Under the pieces are notes generated by a model, which saw only the letters and a program-made list of their open reading frames with translations, was not told where the DNA came from and searched no databases. From IMG/VR virus record IMGVR_UViG_3300046810_000101, positions 1 through 64,000 of that record: DNA of 64,000 nt. One strand, 5' to 3'. The position numbers were made by a program, and so were the translations under genes. Source of the stretch: a virus. Position 1 is the first letter of the stretch, and each line of letters starts with the position of its first letter. Positions 17,875 through 27,214 of the stretch are shown here, one piece after another.

Positions 17875-20800
17875 ATGGCACAATCACCAGCATTAGAAAT
17901 AGTTCGTATTAAGAATGTCGCCGGGACGTTCGCCATGATTACATGGGATGACCTAGGCGGAATATTCACCTATGAAATTCAAAAATCAGCAAACGGTGGT
18001 GATTACATCGCCGTTGATTTTACAAACAACTCTGAATATTTTGACCAGCATGTCACACCCAATACGAAATACATCTATCGGGTGCGTGCTGTATCGACTG
18101 AATATAGTCCAAGTGAATGGACTCTATCCGAAGAATTTACCACATTCGCAAGCAATTCGTATGTGGTAACTTCACAGGCGTCAGTTTCGATTTATCAAAA
18201 TTTCATCAACGAAAAACTTACCAAAGCCAACAGCACATTCGATTTCAATCGTGATGAAATCAATGGGGTGTTGATCAAAGAAGGTTTTGTATTCGATAAC
18301 AAGAAAACAACAATCGCAGAACTTGAGGGGTATATTCTCTATCAAGATGAATCTTTGAAACTATATGGTGATGTATCAGAAGCATGTGGTGATAGATACA
18401 AGCTGTTACCTGCATATTTTAATGATATATTCTTTTCGTTTGAACGACTACAATCGATTGTTCGCTATTCAAAAAATAATGCCGCATCGTGGATTCTCCA
18501 TCGTGGTATTCTTGGTCGAGTTGGCAACCCAGTTGGTACTCAGGTTGCGGTAACATCAGATTCCGCTATGTATATTATGGGTTATGATGGGATCTATACC
18601 TTAACATTTGCAACCGATATCAAATGGTCCAACGATGAAATTACGCTAAGTTCTGTAACCCAGACATTCAGTCCGGGGAACACAGGTACATTCCGTATTT
18701 CTAAGTTGATTGATTTACCGACAGGTTTAGGTCTTGGTTCAATCGAAGCTATGGCTATCAATGATGATGGGTCTAAGCTATATGTAGCTTCCGCCAATAC
18801 CGTATATTCTTTGGAATTAAAAACTCTAAATTTAGATGGTAGTGGTAGACGGGTATGGAACTCTGTTGCGGTAACCGTAACCGATGACACAACAAACAAC
18901 GTACTGATTAAAAATCTGGTGTGTTTCGGTGACTCTGTGTATGCGTTTGTACCGGGCACTAGATCATCGACAGGGGTAGCCATTGATAGCGGTTACAAAG
19001 TTGCTCCATCGGACTATGAGGGGGTTTATAAACTAAATTCGACCCTGACATCATCGGTTCGTGTATTAGGTAACACCACATATGACCGTATAACCCTTGA
19101 CCCAGTTATTTCCAACCTGTCTCGATCACCAACCCACATCCTAATTGATGGAATCAACCGTCCATATGATGTAATTGCAGATGATTCTAGTATCGAGCCG
19201 GGAACCCCCGGATATGATGATGGGGAAGTTGACCCGGAACGTGTGGATTACGCGGTTAAGTATGAAATTGATCCAAATAACATCGTAACCAATAACCGTG
19301 GGTACAGAACACCATTGCGTTCGGATGATGGTACAACTTGGGTAACTCGCGAAGAAAATTATCACTTCGAATCTCAGTATCTGTGGTTTGCTGGGAACAG
19401 AATGTGGGTCAACTATAAAGCTAAACTGGCTTTGATTAGCAAACGTACCGATTTTGTTCACACCCTAACTAACACATCCGAAACTCTGGATAATGGTAAG
19501 TTCACGTTTTACGCGGATTCGTTCAATATCAGTGGCTTCCCCGGATATGTTATCGGGATGGTATTCTATAAAAAATCGACTGGCGATATAATCGGCTATT
19601 ATAGCCTTGGATTCCGTACAAGAGATAATGCAATTTTCACTTGGACACCAAATCGTCAGGTTGCAACCGCAATTCTGGCATCCAATGTAATTGATGCAGT
19701 TGTGGTAGATGAAACCCCAACTAACGAATCGGATATTGTTCCACCATTGGATGCAATGGTTGCACAGTTCCTACCAGAGCATTTCATTCAGAATGAACCG
19801 CTGTACGTTTCGTTTGTCGAAGAATACTTGAAATTCCTGTCAAGTGATAGAAAGTCTGATTATGGTCAGTTGTACAATTTGATTCAAAACCATGATGTGA
19901 ACGAAACCGAATATCTGGAAATGTTCTATAACGATCTGTCAAAACGCAATGTTTATCTTGATACTGCGAAGTGGACAGAACTGTTGAAGTTTGTGAACAA
20001 TCGGGCATCGGATCTATATTCAATCAAAGGTGTTAAGGATTCGTACAAGTTCCTATTCAAGCTGCTGTATAACGAGGAAGTGACTGTAACAACAGAAACC
20101 GACTCTCAGTATGAATACGACATCATCATTGCATCTGACAATCTGACATCGGATTTGGTAGGTAACCGCCTAACAACCAGCACCGGATACGGTGATGTTG
20201 TGTATTACGACAGATATTTTGATTCGGATGGTACGGCTTACTGGTTAGTGACGCTAAATAACATCATAGGGGAGTTTGATGAAGGTGGTACGCTTTCTGC
20301 AACTGTAAATCCGGCATTCACCGGCACCGTTATTCGCGGTGTGGTTGGTAAGGAAGCACCACTTGATAGTCAGGACTATTTGAAACGCGGTCCAACGTAT
20401 TACGCGATTTCCATTTATTCCCAAATGCAAGTTTCGAAATATCGCGATGATGTGCTTCGGTTTGTACACCCGGTCGGATTCGGATTTGTTGGTATCATGA
20501 TGATTACCATGTTCGTAAATTCTGGGGTGTCCACGACACACAAAGAAACCTTAGTTGATATCCTACAGACCCTGAAATGGGATATGGGATTGCCGCGTAA
20601 ATACCCAATGACGATTCCTGATTTGGATACTAACGGTAAATACCAGTTTAGCAACTATGGTGAAATTCTGACCATCGACCACCCATTGGCTGGGCAGGAC
20701 TTCCCATTACGACCAACGTACATGGCAGACAACCCACAAGTTATTGACGGGCAGGATTCAGATCAACGCCGTAAGGATTCGTTCTTATTCGATAGTTCAA

Positions 20801-20877
20801 ACCTGCGGTTTATCAACACCCGCAAACTGGTTAACCTACGTCTCAAAGATGGGTTGACCCAAAGGAAAGATTCTTAA
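17875..20877 (+). CDS. 7: Baseplate wedge gp7
   Basis: This 1000-residue wedge protein (T4 gp7 is 1032) begins the wedge assembly path together with gp10. The N-terminus has a fibronectin type III-like domain (ITWDDLGGIFTYEIQKS, then YIYRVRAVSTEYSPSEW) over about 1-95. The remainder is a multi-domain beta structure. The region around 660-740, DYGQLYNLIQNHDVNETEYL and VKDSYKFLFKLLYNEE, matches the conserved C-terminal part of gp7. It lies between gp6 and gp8 as in T4, with one base shared with gp8. Confidence 0.92.
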   Translation: MAQSPALEIVRIKNVAGTFAMITWDDLGGIFTYEIQKSANGGDYIAVDFTNNSEYFDQHVTPNTKYIYRVRAVSTEYSPSEWTLSEEFTTFASNSYVVTSQASVSIYQNFINEKLTKANSTFDFNRDEINGVLIKEGFVFDNKKTTIAELEGYILYQDESLKLYGDVSEACGDRYKLLPAYFNDIFFSFERLQSIVRYSKNNAASWILHRGILGRVGNPVGTQVAVTSDSAMYIMGYDGIYTLTFATDIKWSNDEITLSSVTQTFSPGNTGTFRISKLIDLPTGLGLGSIEAMAINDDGSKLYVASANTVYSLELKTLNLDGSGRRVWNSVAVTVTDDTTNNVLIKNLVCFGDSVYAFVPGTRSSTGVAIDSGYKVAPSDYEGVYKLNSTLTSSVRVLGNTTYDRITLDPVISNLSRSPTHILIDGINRPYDVIADDSSIEPGTPGYDDGEVDPERVDYAVKYEIDPNNIVTNNRGYRTPLRSDDGTTWVTREENYHFESQYLWFAGNRMWVNYKAKLALISKRTDFVHTLTNTSETLDNGKFTFYADSFNISGFPGYVIGMVFYKKSTGDIIGYYSLGFRTRDNAIFTWTPNRQVATAILASNVIDAVVVDETPTNESDIVPPLDAMVAQFLPEHFIQNEPLYVSFVEEYLKFLSSDRKSDYGQLYNLIQNHDVNETEYLEMFYNDLSKRNVYLDTAKWTELLKFVNNRASDLYSIKGVKDSYKFLFKLLYNEEVTVTTETDSQYEYDIIIASDNLTSDLVGNRLTTSTGYGDVVYYDRYFDSDGTAYWLVTLNNIIGEFDEGGTLSATVNPAFTGTVIRGVVGKEAPLDSQDYLKRGPTYYAISIYSQMQVSKYRDDVLRFVHPVGFGFVGIMMITMFVNSGVSTTHKETLVDILQTLKWDMGLPRKYPMTIPDLDTNGKYQFSNYGEILTIDHPLAGQDFPLRPTYMADNPQVIDGQDSDQRRKDSFLFDSSNLRFINTRKLVNLRLKDGLTQRKDS

Positions 20878-21878
20878 TGACAATTATATATCGTGGGGTT
20901 GTAACCCCTAAATTTAGAACCACTGCGATGATGAACTTTATTGGAAGAATTGCGGATACTGACGACTCGAACACATATTACATGTCGTTCGGGCGGGCAG
21001 TCCCGTGGTCTACCTACGAATCTAGTTCATACTTCAAGCCACCATTCCCGGTCACTAATGACACTGGTATCGCGGCGCTCTGGGATGATATGCTTGGGCT
21101 GATCAAAGTTTCCAAACTGTCTTGGATTCCTGTGATCCCTCGCAGAGACTGGGGTAATCCGAATTATCAAGATAGTTTAACATTCCATGTTGATGATGTT
21201 GTGGTTGTAAACTCCCTAACCGGTGTGAATAAATACGACACATCTGATGCGGGTTACATGGTTTATCGCTGCGTGCAAGAGCCTCAAGAAGATGGTGTTT
21301 GTAGCGTCAACCAACTACGTGATAGAACCGCGTGTTTAATGGCCGGTGGATCATGGACACCAACTGCATCTTTGGGTGAACCGGGTAATATTCCGAAAGG
21401 GAAAAACTCCGCGATTGATACGGGTGATGGTTACTTATGGGCCTACCTGTATACGATTCCGCCTGATGAAGTTATTAACTCGACCAACGATGACTACATT
21501 GTGGTTCCGACCCCAGATGAAATTCAATCAAATCCTAGCAAGTGGGGGATTGTGGATCTAGGGAATATCAACCAAATTAGCCGGACGATCTTTGACATCA
21601 ACTGTAGTTCCCTGATGGGTTCTGCGCAGTTGACAGATAGAGACTTCACAAACACAAACCGGGTGGGTAACACCGGATATCGTCAGTTAGCAATTATTGT
21701 GAACCCGTTGCTTGCGAAAGCACATCAGGGTGACCCCGATGTAAAGGCTACTGCATATTCCTACAACCCCGACCAACTTCTGGTTGAATCTGGCGAAGTT
21801 CTTTATATTGAGAACCGACCGCCGATATATCGCTCTAGCGATCAAACAGAATCTATCCGAATTATCCTGAGTTTCTAA
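20877..21878 (+). CDS. 8: Baseplate wedge gp8
   Basis: This 333-residue protein (T4 gp8 is 334) is the wedge dimer bridging gp7 and gp10. Family features include the N-terminal FIGRIADTDDSNTYYMSFGR and AALWDDMLGLIKVSK, then repeated YMVYRCVQEP and GYLWAYLYTIPPDEV segments. Its ATG overlaps the gp7 stop (TAATG). Conserved length and order leave little doubt. Confidence 0.95.
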   Translation: MTIIYRGVVTPKFRTTAMMNFIGRIADTDDSNTYYMSFGRAVPWSTYESSSYFKPPFPVTNDTGIAALWDDMLGLIKVSKLSWIPVIPRRDWGNPNYQDSLTFHVDDVVVVNSLTGVNKYDTSDAGYMVYRCVQEPQEDGVCSVNQLRDRTACLMAGGSWTPTASLGEPGNIPKGKNSAIDTGDGYLWAYLYTIPPDEVINSTNDDYIVVPTPDEIQSNPSKWGIVDLGNINQISRTIFDINCSSLMGSAQLTDRDFTNTNRVGNTGYRQLAIIVNPLLAKAHQGDPDVKATAYSYNPDQLLVESGEVLYIENRPPIYRSSDQTESIRIILSF

Positions 21879-21880
21879 TA

Positions 21881-22690
21881 ATGAGTAAAAACCTGCTTAT
21901 CACGGGTGTTGCTGGTGATAACACCACTGGCGACACGCTATATAATGGTGCAACCAAGCTCAATGCGATGTTAAGCGAGATATACGACGCCTTTGGTCTA
22001 CAAGGTTCTAATCCGCAAGACATTCATGCGACCGGTTATTACCAAACCCCGGCCCGTGCCTATTACACATACCCGGTAGAGGCCGGTAGTATGTTGAACG
22101 TAGACACCCGTAACGGCGTACTAACCGTCAAACTTCCAAATGGTAAGATTGGGGAAATGGTTAAACTTCGCGATCCATTTGGTTCGTGGGCAACTAACCC
22201 AATCTCCGTAAAAGCGGATGGCATCGAAGAAATCGATAGTCTGTTGACGCCTGTTGTATTGAACATCAACTTTATCGAAGTAACATTTGTATGTATCAAT
22301 GACACACCCGGACAAGTAAACTGGACGTACACCCTCAAGAGTTTGATGGATCGTGATGTTCGTTTAGTTGATTCTGTTTTTGTACTAACTCCATCAAATC
22401 CAGTTACTTACACAATCGGTAGTACGGCTTCATTTACATCTGCGCAATTGTTCATCACAGGGCTACAACGCACAGGTGGTACGGCTGTTACTTCCTCGGA
22501 AATCCATCTTGCTCATGACGGAACAACGCATGTTTATAATGAATCCTCGGTTCTTAGTACCGGCACTACTCGTGTATATGACATCGATTTTTCTATTCAG
22601 TCTGGTTCCGTCATTATGACAATAACCACAACTTTACCACAAGTAAAAGTTGCTGTTAGATCAACTGATTTCACCCGTATCGTATTGTGA
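21881..22690 (+). CDS. 9: Baseplate wedge gp9 (long tail fibre socket)
   Basis: This 269-residue protein (T4 gp9 is 288) forms the trimeric socket for long tail fibres and signals for sheath contraction. The N-terminus shows the gp9/gp10 pattern DNTTGDTLYNGATKLNAML and IYDAFG, then IHATGYYQTP as in T4 gp9, and a C-terminal beta-jellyroll-like part. It is two bases after gp8. Together with the fibre at 11377-14529, it indicates that the long fibre attaches here. Confidence 0.92.
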   Translation: MSKNLLITGVAGDNTTGDTLYNGATKLNAMLSEIYDAFGLQGSNPQDIHATGYYQTPARAYYTYPVEAGSMLNVDTRNGVLTVKLPNGKIGEMVKLRDPFGSWATNPISVKADGIEEIDSLLTPVVLNINFIEVTFVCINDTPGQVNWTYTLKSLMDRDVRLVDSVFVLTPSNPVTYTIGSTASFTSAQLFITGLQRTGGTAVTSSEIHLAHDGTTHVYNESSVLSTGTTRVYDIDFSIQSGSVIMTITTTLPQVKVAVRSTDFTRIVL

Positions 22691-22701
22691 TGGTAGGCTA
22701 A

Positions 22702-24465
22702 ATGAAACAAGATATTATTTTAGGTGCGGCTGTAGATGATTCCACTGGCGATTACATTCGTCAGGGTGGGCTCAAGATCAAGTCGAACTTTGATGAAGCA
22801 TATACCATGCTGGGGGATGGAACAGAATTCCATCCTGCCGGTGCTTTCAAAACATGGTCGTGGAGCGATGGTTCAACACTAGGCCCAGATTTCGGTGAAG
22901 CCTATAACATCAATACCCTACAGGGTGTGATATCGGTAACACTACCAAAGGGTTCCCCTGCGGAATATGGTCGTGTGATTAAATTACGCGACGTACATGC
23001 CTCTTGGGGTACGAATGATTGTATTGTTCGTCCAATGTCTGGTGATTCCATCGGTGGTTCGACTAACCCAGTTAACTTTGCAACTGACTTTAGCGACATG
23101 ACCTTTGTATATTCTTCACCGGCGACATGGCGTTACATCAACAACATGAGATTGGATTCTGTTCCGCAAGCTCCGGGTACAGGTGTTGTGGTTCAATCTT
23201 TCCGTGTTACTGGTAGTCAATATACTGATGGATTCTTCACCAATATTAGCACCGCTGGTTATAACTCCAATGCGGTTCAGGTGTATCGTAACGGTACGCT
23301 GTTGACATACGATTCGACATTGGTTAACACCGACTATGGTTCTAAATCTGGATCAACTGTTGGTAGATTGAATGGTGTGGATATCTATGTGCCATATGTG
23401 GTTAACGGTGATGTAATTACAATCATTAGTTACAGTAAGGGTATTGCAAGTTCTCCAGTATCATATGTTCGTTATGATGTACAGATGCTTGACCCGCTAA
23501 ACCCAACAACTGTTGTGTCTGGTCAAACAGCACGAATCAAAGTTGGTGGGGCATATAACCTGACAGACTTCGGGTGTCCAGAGGATGAAGAAATTAACCC
23601 GGCTGCATGTCAGATTCTGGTAAACGGTACAGTATTGGTTGAAGCTGGTAAAGCTGGATTAAACCCTGCTGCGAATGAAGACTATAAATTTGATGTTGAT
23701 AGTCTTGGTCGCTGGAACAAGGTTTACATCAGCCCTGACTTAACAGACGGTGATATTGTAAGCATCATTTACTACAACACCGAAATTGGGTCAATCCTAG
23801 AATGGGATAGCCCTGATGGGATCAAATCCCGCGCAGCAACTGTATTCTTGGATACTTCGTTTATATTCAGCCGCTCGGACAAGATTCGTTATACCGACAC
23901 AAGCGATGCAACCGCACAGAACATGGCCCCGGTAGCCGGTACTGAAACTAACATCCGTTTTGCAAACGTAGTTCAATTACTTGAATCGATCTACCCGATT
24001 GGTTCTCTATACATGAACGCGAATAACCCAGCCAACCCAAGCTTGTATATGGGCTTTGGCACATGGGCTAGATATGCAAAAGGTCGGACTATTTTTGGGT
24101 TTGACGACACGTTAGATAATACCAGTCAACCAGATCCATTGTTTGGTATTAACTCGGCTGTATTGGATGAATACAACAACCCAGCGAAAATTGCCGGTAA
24201 CTTGATTGGATCACGTCAAGTACAACTGACGACAGAGCATATCCCACAATTGGATTCGGATCGCGAATTCCTGCGTGAAGCTCTATCTGGTACAGGTGAA
24301 ATTAACCTGACCGGTTGTTTACCAGACCCAGACCAGACATTAACGCCATTGGCAACTTATGAATTGGCCACGGTTAATTTCAATGCCACATCGGGTCAAA
24401 CCGCATCTGACTTTGCGATTATCCCACCGGCAATTACAACATATATTTGGGTGCGAACTGCATAA
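22702..24465 (+). CDS. 10: Baseplate wedge gp10
   Basis: This 587-residue trimeric wedge protein (T4 gp10 is 602) binds gp7, gp8 and gp11. The N-terminal domain is paralogous to gp9 (DDSTGDYIRQGGLKIKSNFD, EAYTMLGDG). The C-terminal part from about 425 has a collar-like IYPIGSLYMNANNPANPSLY and FGTWARYAKGRTIFGF. It overlaps gp11 by one base (TAATG), as expected for obligate partners. Confidence 0.94.
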   Translation: MKQDIILGAAVDDSTGDYIRQGGLKIKSNFDEAYTMLGDGTEFHPAGAFKTWSWSDGSTLGPDFGEAYNINTLQGVISVTLPKGSPAEYGRVIKLRDVHASWGTNDCIVRPMSGDSIGGSTNPVNFATDFSDMTFVYSSPATWRYINNMRLDSVPQAPGTGVVVQSFRVTGSQYTDGFFTNISTAGYNSNAVQVYRNGTLLTYDSTLVNTDYGSKSGSTVGRLNGVDIYVPYVVNGDVITIISYSKGIASSPVSYVRYDVQMLDPLNPTTVVSGQTARIKVGGAYNLTDFGCPEDEEINPAACQILVNGTVLVEAGKAGLNPAANEDYKFDVDSLGRWNKVYISPDLTDGDIVSIIYYNTEIGSILEWDSPDGIKSRAATVFLDTSFIFSRSDKIRYTDTSDATAQNMAPVAGTETNIRFANVVQLLESIYPIGSLYMNANNPANPSLYMGFGTWARYAKGRTIFGFDDTLDNTSQPDPLFGINSAVLDEYNNPAKIAGNLIGSRQVQLTTEHIPQLDSDREFLREALSGTGEINLTGCLPDPDQTLTPLATYELATVNFNATSGQTASDFAIIPPAITTYIWVRTA

Positions 24466-25070
24466 TGAGTATTAATAGATCAGCCGCTAGTGTGACAACT
24501 AAAAATGCGGTAAACATTGAATATGATCAAACCCTATTCCCGCAAGTTGGGTCTGCTACGGCAGCCCAACTTGCGTTGGGTATTGATACACCAAACGTAC
24601 AAGCTGCGTTGGATCAAATCTGGGACGGTGCTACGGTTCAACCCGGTCAGGTAATTGTAACCCTAAGTTCACGTAACCCAAACCTCGCGCCAACCACAAG
24701 TTCGTCGCAGGTAAGCGTGATTACGGTAACTGGTACACCAACTACTGGTGACTTGTCGATCATGGGTTATCCGGTTGCGATTTTATCAACCGATACCACA
24801 ACAGAAATTGCGACAAAAATCCAAACTGTTCTGGTTGTGTATACAGGGGTGTTCACATCGGTTGTTGCATCAACCAACACCGTGACGGTGACCTTTGTTG
24901 ATACCAATGACCATATGGTTGATAACAACACCCAACTTGGTCTAACTATCGCGACAACCACAACTACATTCGGTGGTAAACCGGGTTATCTGGGCTATGG
25001 CTGGTGGGAGCTTCTGGGTTCAGAGACTAAATACACCAGAACATTCTATAGCTGGCTACGCATTGCGTAA
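24465..25070 (+). CDS. 11: Baseplate wedge gp11 (short fibre connector)
   Basis: This 201-residue protein matches T4 gp11 (219 residues), the trimer linking gp10 to the short tail fibre. Conserved parts are QVGSATAAQLALGIDTPNVQ at 27-46, aligning with T4 'SVGSVTISQLAKG..EPN', and the C-terminal KPGYLGYGWWELLGSE. I chose the ATG at 24465 because it overlaps the gp10 stop. It shares the T4 order gp10-gp11-gp12. Confidence 0.9.
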   Translation: MSINRSAASVTTKNAVNIEYDQTLFPQVGSATAAQLALGIDTPNVQAALDQIWDGATVQPGQVIVTLSSRNPNLAPTTSSSQVSVITVTGTPTTGDLSIMGYPVAILSTDTTTEIATKIQTVLVVYTGVFTSVVASTNTVTVTFVDTNDHMVDNNTQLGLTIATTTTTFGGKPGYLGYGWWELLGSETKYTRTFYSWLRIA

Positions 25071-25078
25071 GGTGAATT

Positions 25079-25609
25079 ATGACATATACAAACGCTAAGC
25101 TGGTTTCTGAATCCTATGCAGGGGTAAAGGTCAGCTTTGATACAACAGCAAGCGGTGCGATTGCTAAGGGATTTGTGTCTACAAACGTACAGGATGCGAT
25201 TGTAGAGGCTAAATATATCCCGGTGATCGCTACTACCACTGTAGCGGGGATCGTGCGTAGAGCTACTGATGCGGAGTCTCTAGCAGCATCTGCGGTTAAC
25301 GCATACGTTACTCCCAATCAGGTTGGGACTAAAATTAACAACTTCTGGATTACAACGATTCAACCCGCAATTCCACCAAGGGTAACTCTACCGCGTTGGA
25401 TTTACGGCGGTGCTGGGACAATAGGTCAAATGACTAGTACATTCTCAAGTGTTCCGGTCGGAACTATTATTGTGTTTGAGGATTTATATACCTACGTTCA
25501 TGGATGGGGTAATGGATCATCAACAATGACGGCATATGTCCGCCGTTCTATCATATTGACAGAAAATGTTGGGTGGCTATATACCGACTTCCTGACCCTA
25601 CCGGCTTAA
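25079..25609 (+). CDS. Minimal short tail fibre (gp12-like)
   Basis: This 176-residue protein sits in the gp12 position but is one third the length of T4 gp12 (527). The first 95 residues match the gp12 N-terminal attachment region: STNVQDAIVEAKY, then the repeat unit TTTVAGIVRRATDAE and AYVTPNQVGTKI, which occurs several times in T4 gp12 but once here. The last 75 residues are a different beta-rich tip with WIYGGAGTIGQM and FEDLYTYVHGWG, without the collar and metal-binding His motif of gp12. It may be a shortened fibre or a plug with a novel tip. Confidence 0.65.
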   Translation: MTYTNAKLVSESYAGVKVSFDTTASGAIAKGFVSTNVQDAIVEAKYIPVIATTTVAGIVRRATDAESLAASAVNAYVTPNQVGTKINNFWITTIQPAIPPRVTLPRWIYGGAGTIGQMTSTFSSVPVGTIIVFEDLYTYVHGWGNGSSTMTAYVRRSIILTENVGWLYTDFLTLPA

Positions 25610-25618
25610 TGGTGAATT

Positions 25619-26185
25619 ATGACTGATACAGCTATTGCAATCGATAGTGTTACTCCAAAAGGGACAACTAAGATGTTGGCCCAGTTCAACTCCACATCTG
25701 GGGCTTACATCAATGTAATTGGTGTGGTTCCGTTGGATTGGTTGGACACAGAACACTATGATTATGTTGAAATTGAAATTGATATTAAAACTCAAAAGGT
25801 TGAAGGTGTCAAAGATAATTTCAGAGTGGTTGATATCGCGGTTTCAAAGACAAAAATCTATGAAACTATGGTAAACAACCAATGTAAAGAAAAAATCTAT
25901 GCTAGATTCCATTTAGAAGTTCAACTAGATTTGATTCGGGATGTAGTCACGAAGCTAGCTGATAAAGCTGGTCTTCTGCATGACGAATTGGCGGATATGA
26001 ACGATTACATCGACGGTGTAAAACGTGCTAACAAGGTTCTGAAACAGGCATATATTTCGAACCCAGATTTCGAGTTTGTTACCATCGAACAGGAAATGGC
26101 AGAGCATGATGCTAAACTGGATGGTGGTCTGCATGAAGTTATGGGACCGAAGAACCTACTTGGTCTAGGGTTGTATAACCAGTGA
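25619..26185 (+). CDS. Tail-module protein of unknown function
   Basis: I do not recognise this 188-residue acidic protein. The first 70 residues look beta-rich (LAQFNSTSGAYINVIGVVPL, YVEIEIDIKTQ) and the rest helical, with a possible coiled coil around LIRDVVTKLADKAGLLHDEL. It occupies the place of T4 wac (fibritin) between gp12 and the neck genes but shows no foldon or heptad series. It is preceded by GGTGAATT and followed by the oxygenase gene, which overlaps its stop (GTGA). Confidence 0.55.
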   Translation: MTDTAIAIDSVTPKGTTKMLAQFNSTSGAYINVIGVVPLDWLDTEHYDYVEIEIDIKTQKVEGVKDNFRVVDIAVSKTKIYETMVNNQCKEKIYARFHLEVQLDLIRDVVTKLADKAGLLHDELADMNDYIDGVKRANKVLKQAYISNPDFEFVTIEQEMAEHDAKLDGGLHEVMGPKNLLGLGLYNQ

Positions 26186-26676
26186 CATTAAATGTTATCG
26201 ACATTCCAGAGTTTACCCCCGAATTCTGCAAAGATATTGTGGGTAAACTTGATGAATTTGATACAAAGAGATTTACAGACCGATCTAAAGGCACGACACT
26301 ATTCCGCACATTGGATAAAGTTCCTGCCAAATACCGATCTATGGTCAACTTGGATATTCCAAAATCAATTCGTGAAAAATTGATCAAGATGGCACCCAAA
26401 TGTGGGAGCTTCCTTGAGGAAGTGATTGTAAATAAGTATGAGCCGGGTGATTTTATCCCGATGCATATTGATTCACATCACTACCTGAGTTTCTGTGTTG
26501 TTCCATTGGTGGAAGAAGGTGATGGATTCTCGGCGTATTTTGATGGCCCTACGGGCGACGAAACCTTTTATCCAGACACTATCGGTACTGGACTTCATGT
26601 CACCGGCAACAAGCTGGTACACGCGGTTCGACCGGTATCCCATAAACGTTATATAGCATTGTATCTTTACCTATGA
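26182..26676 (+). CDS. 2-oxoglutarate/Fe(II)-dependent oxygenase
   Basis: This 164-residue protein has the core of a 2OG-Fe(II) dioxygenase of prolyl-hydroxylase type. KYEPGDFIPMHIDSHHY provides H95 and D97, LVHAVRPV provides H147, and R156 in HKRYIALYLYL is well placed to bind 2-oxoglutarate. These enzymes hydroxylate proteins or nucleic acids. It is embedded in the tail module, with a GTG start overlapping the previous stop (GTGA), and shares ATGA with the next gene, so a structural substrate such as a fibre is plausible but unproven. Its full length is small but complete for the phage type. Confidence 0.85.
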   Translation: MTLNVIDIPEFTPEFCKDIVGKLDEFDTKRFTDRSKGTTLFRTLDKVPAKYRSMVNLDIPKSIREKLIKMAPKCGSFLEEVIVNKYEPGDFIPMHIDSHHYLSFCVVPLVEEGDGFSAYFDGPTGDETFYPDTIGTGLHVTGNKLVHAVRPVSHKRYIALYLYL

Positions 26677-27149
26677 GCATCCAAATTAGAAGAAAACATC
26701 TGACCAAGAAGGCTGTGAAGTTGCTAACTGCAATTCAAGATAGTGCCGCTTGGGTAGAATCGACATCCATTCGTCGTAGAATGGGTGCAAATGGGATGAA
26801 GAACCCTTCTATGTATAAAACGTGGAAGTGGTACAAAATCCCACGCCCTGATAAAGCAGACATCATTGATCAGACTCCGAATGGAATCTGGGATAAAACA
26901 TTCCTGTTTTTCTTTCGAAAGTATGATGCGGGTGTCGGTCTACTTGATCGCATGAATAACTGGGTTGGAACCAAGAACACAGCAAGTTTCTTATGTGTTG
27001 CATTGGGTAAACACCAACAGATCATCATTGACGGTGAACTGTTCATGTTGGAACCCGGTGATTCAATCACATTCAATATTACCCATGAACATGAAGTTCC
27101 GAAAGTTAAGGAAGACAATCTCTGGGCAATCTGGATGATTGTAGAATAA
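26673..27149 (+). CDS. Oxygenase/cupin-like beta-helix protein lacking HxD
   Basis: The C-terminal 80 residues of this 158-residue protein look like a double-stranded beta-helix: FFRKYDAGVGLLDRMNN, then ASFLCVALGK, IIIDGELFMLEPGDSITFNI and HEHEVPKV, ending in LWAIWMIV. It can be laid over the neighbouring oxygenase (KYDAG with KYEPG, the HEHEVP His with LVHAV), but the HxD pair is absent. It could be a cupin that binds a ligand without catalysis, or a partner subunit of the oxygenase. The N-terminal 70 residues are basic and not recognised. It overlaps the previous gene by ATGA and precedes a terminator. Confidence 0.55.
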   Translation: MSIQIRRKHLTKKAVKLLTAIQDSAAWVESTSIRRRMGANGMKNPSMYKTWKWYKIPRPDKADIIDQTPNGIWDKTFLFFFRKYDAGVGLLDRMNNWVGTKNTASFLCVALGKHQQIIIDGELFMLEPGDSITFNITHEHEVPKVKEDNLWAIWMIVE

Positions 27150-27152
27150 AAT

Positions 27153-27178
27153 AAAAAGGGGCCATTCGGCCCTTTTTT
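27153..27178 (+). terminator. Intrinsic terminator after tail wedge operon
   Basis: AAAAAGGGGCC and GGCCCTTTTTT pair around an ATTC loop with a T run. It ends the gp25-to-27149 unit and is followed at once by a late promoter. Confidence 0.9.
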
Positions 27179-27183
27179 GCGTT

Positions 27184-27191
27184 TATAAATA
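27184..27191 (+). promoter_or_regulatory. Late promoter for neck/terminase operon
   Basis: A perfect TATAAATAC lies 23 bases upstream of gp13, the same distance as in front of gp25. Confidence 0.85.
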
Positions 27192-27214
27192 CGTGTATCA
27201 ATTGGGGAAAAATC

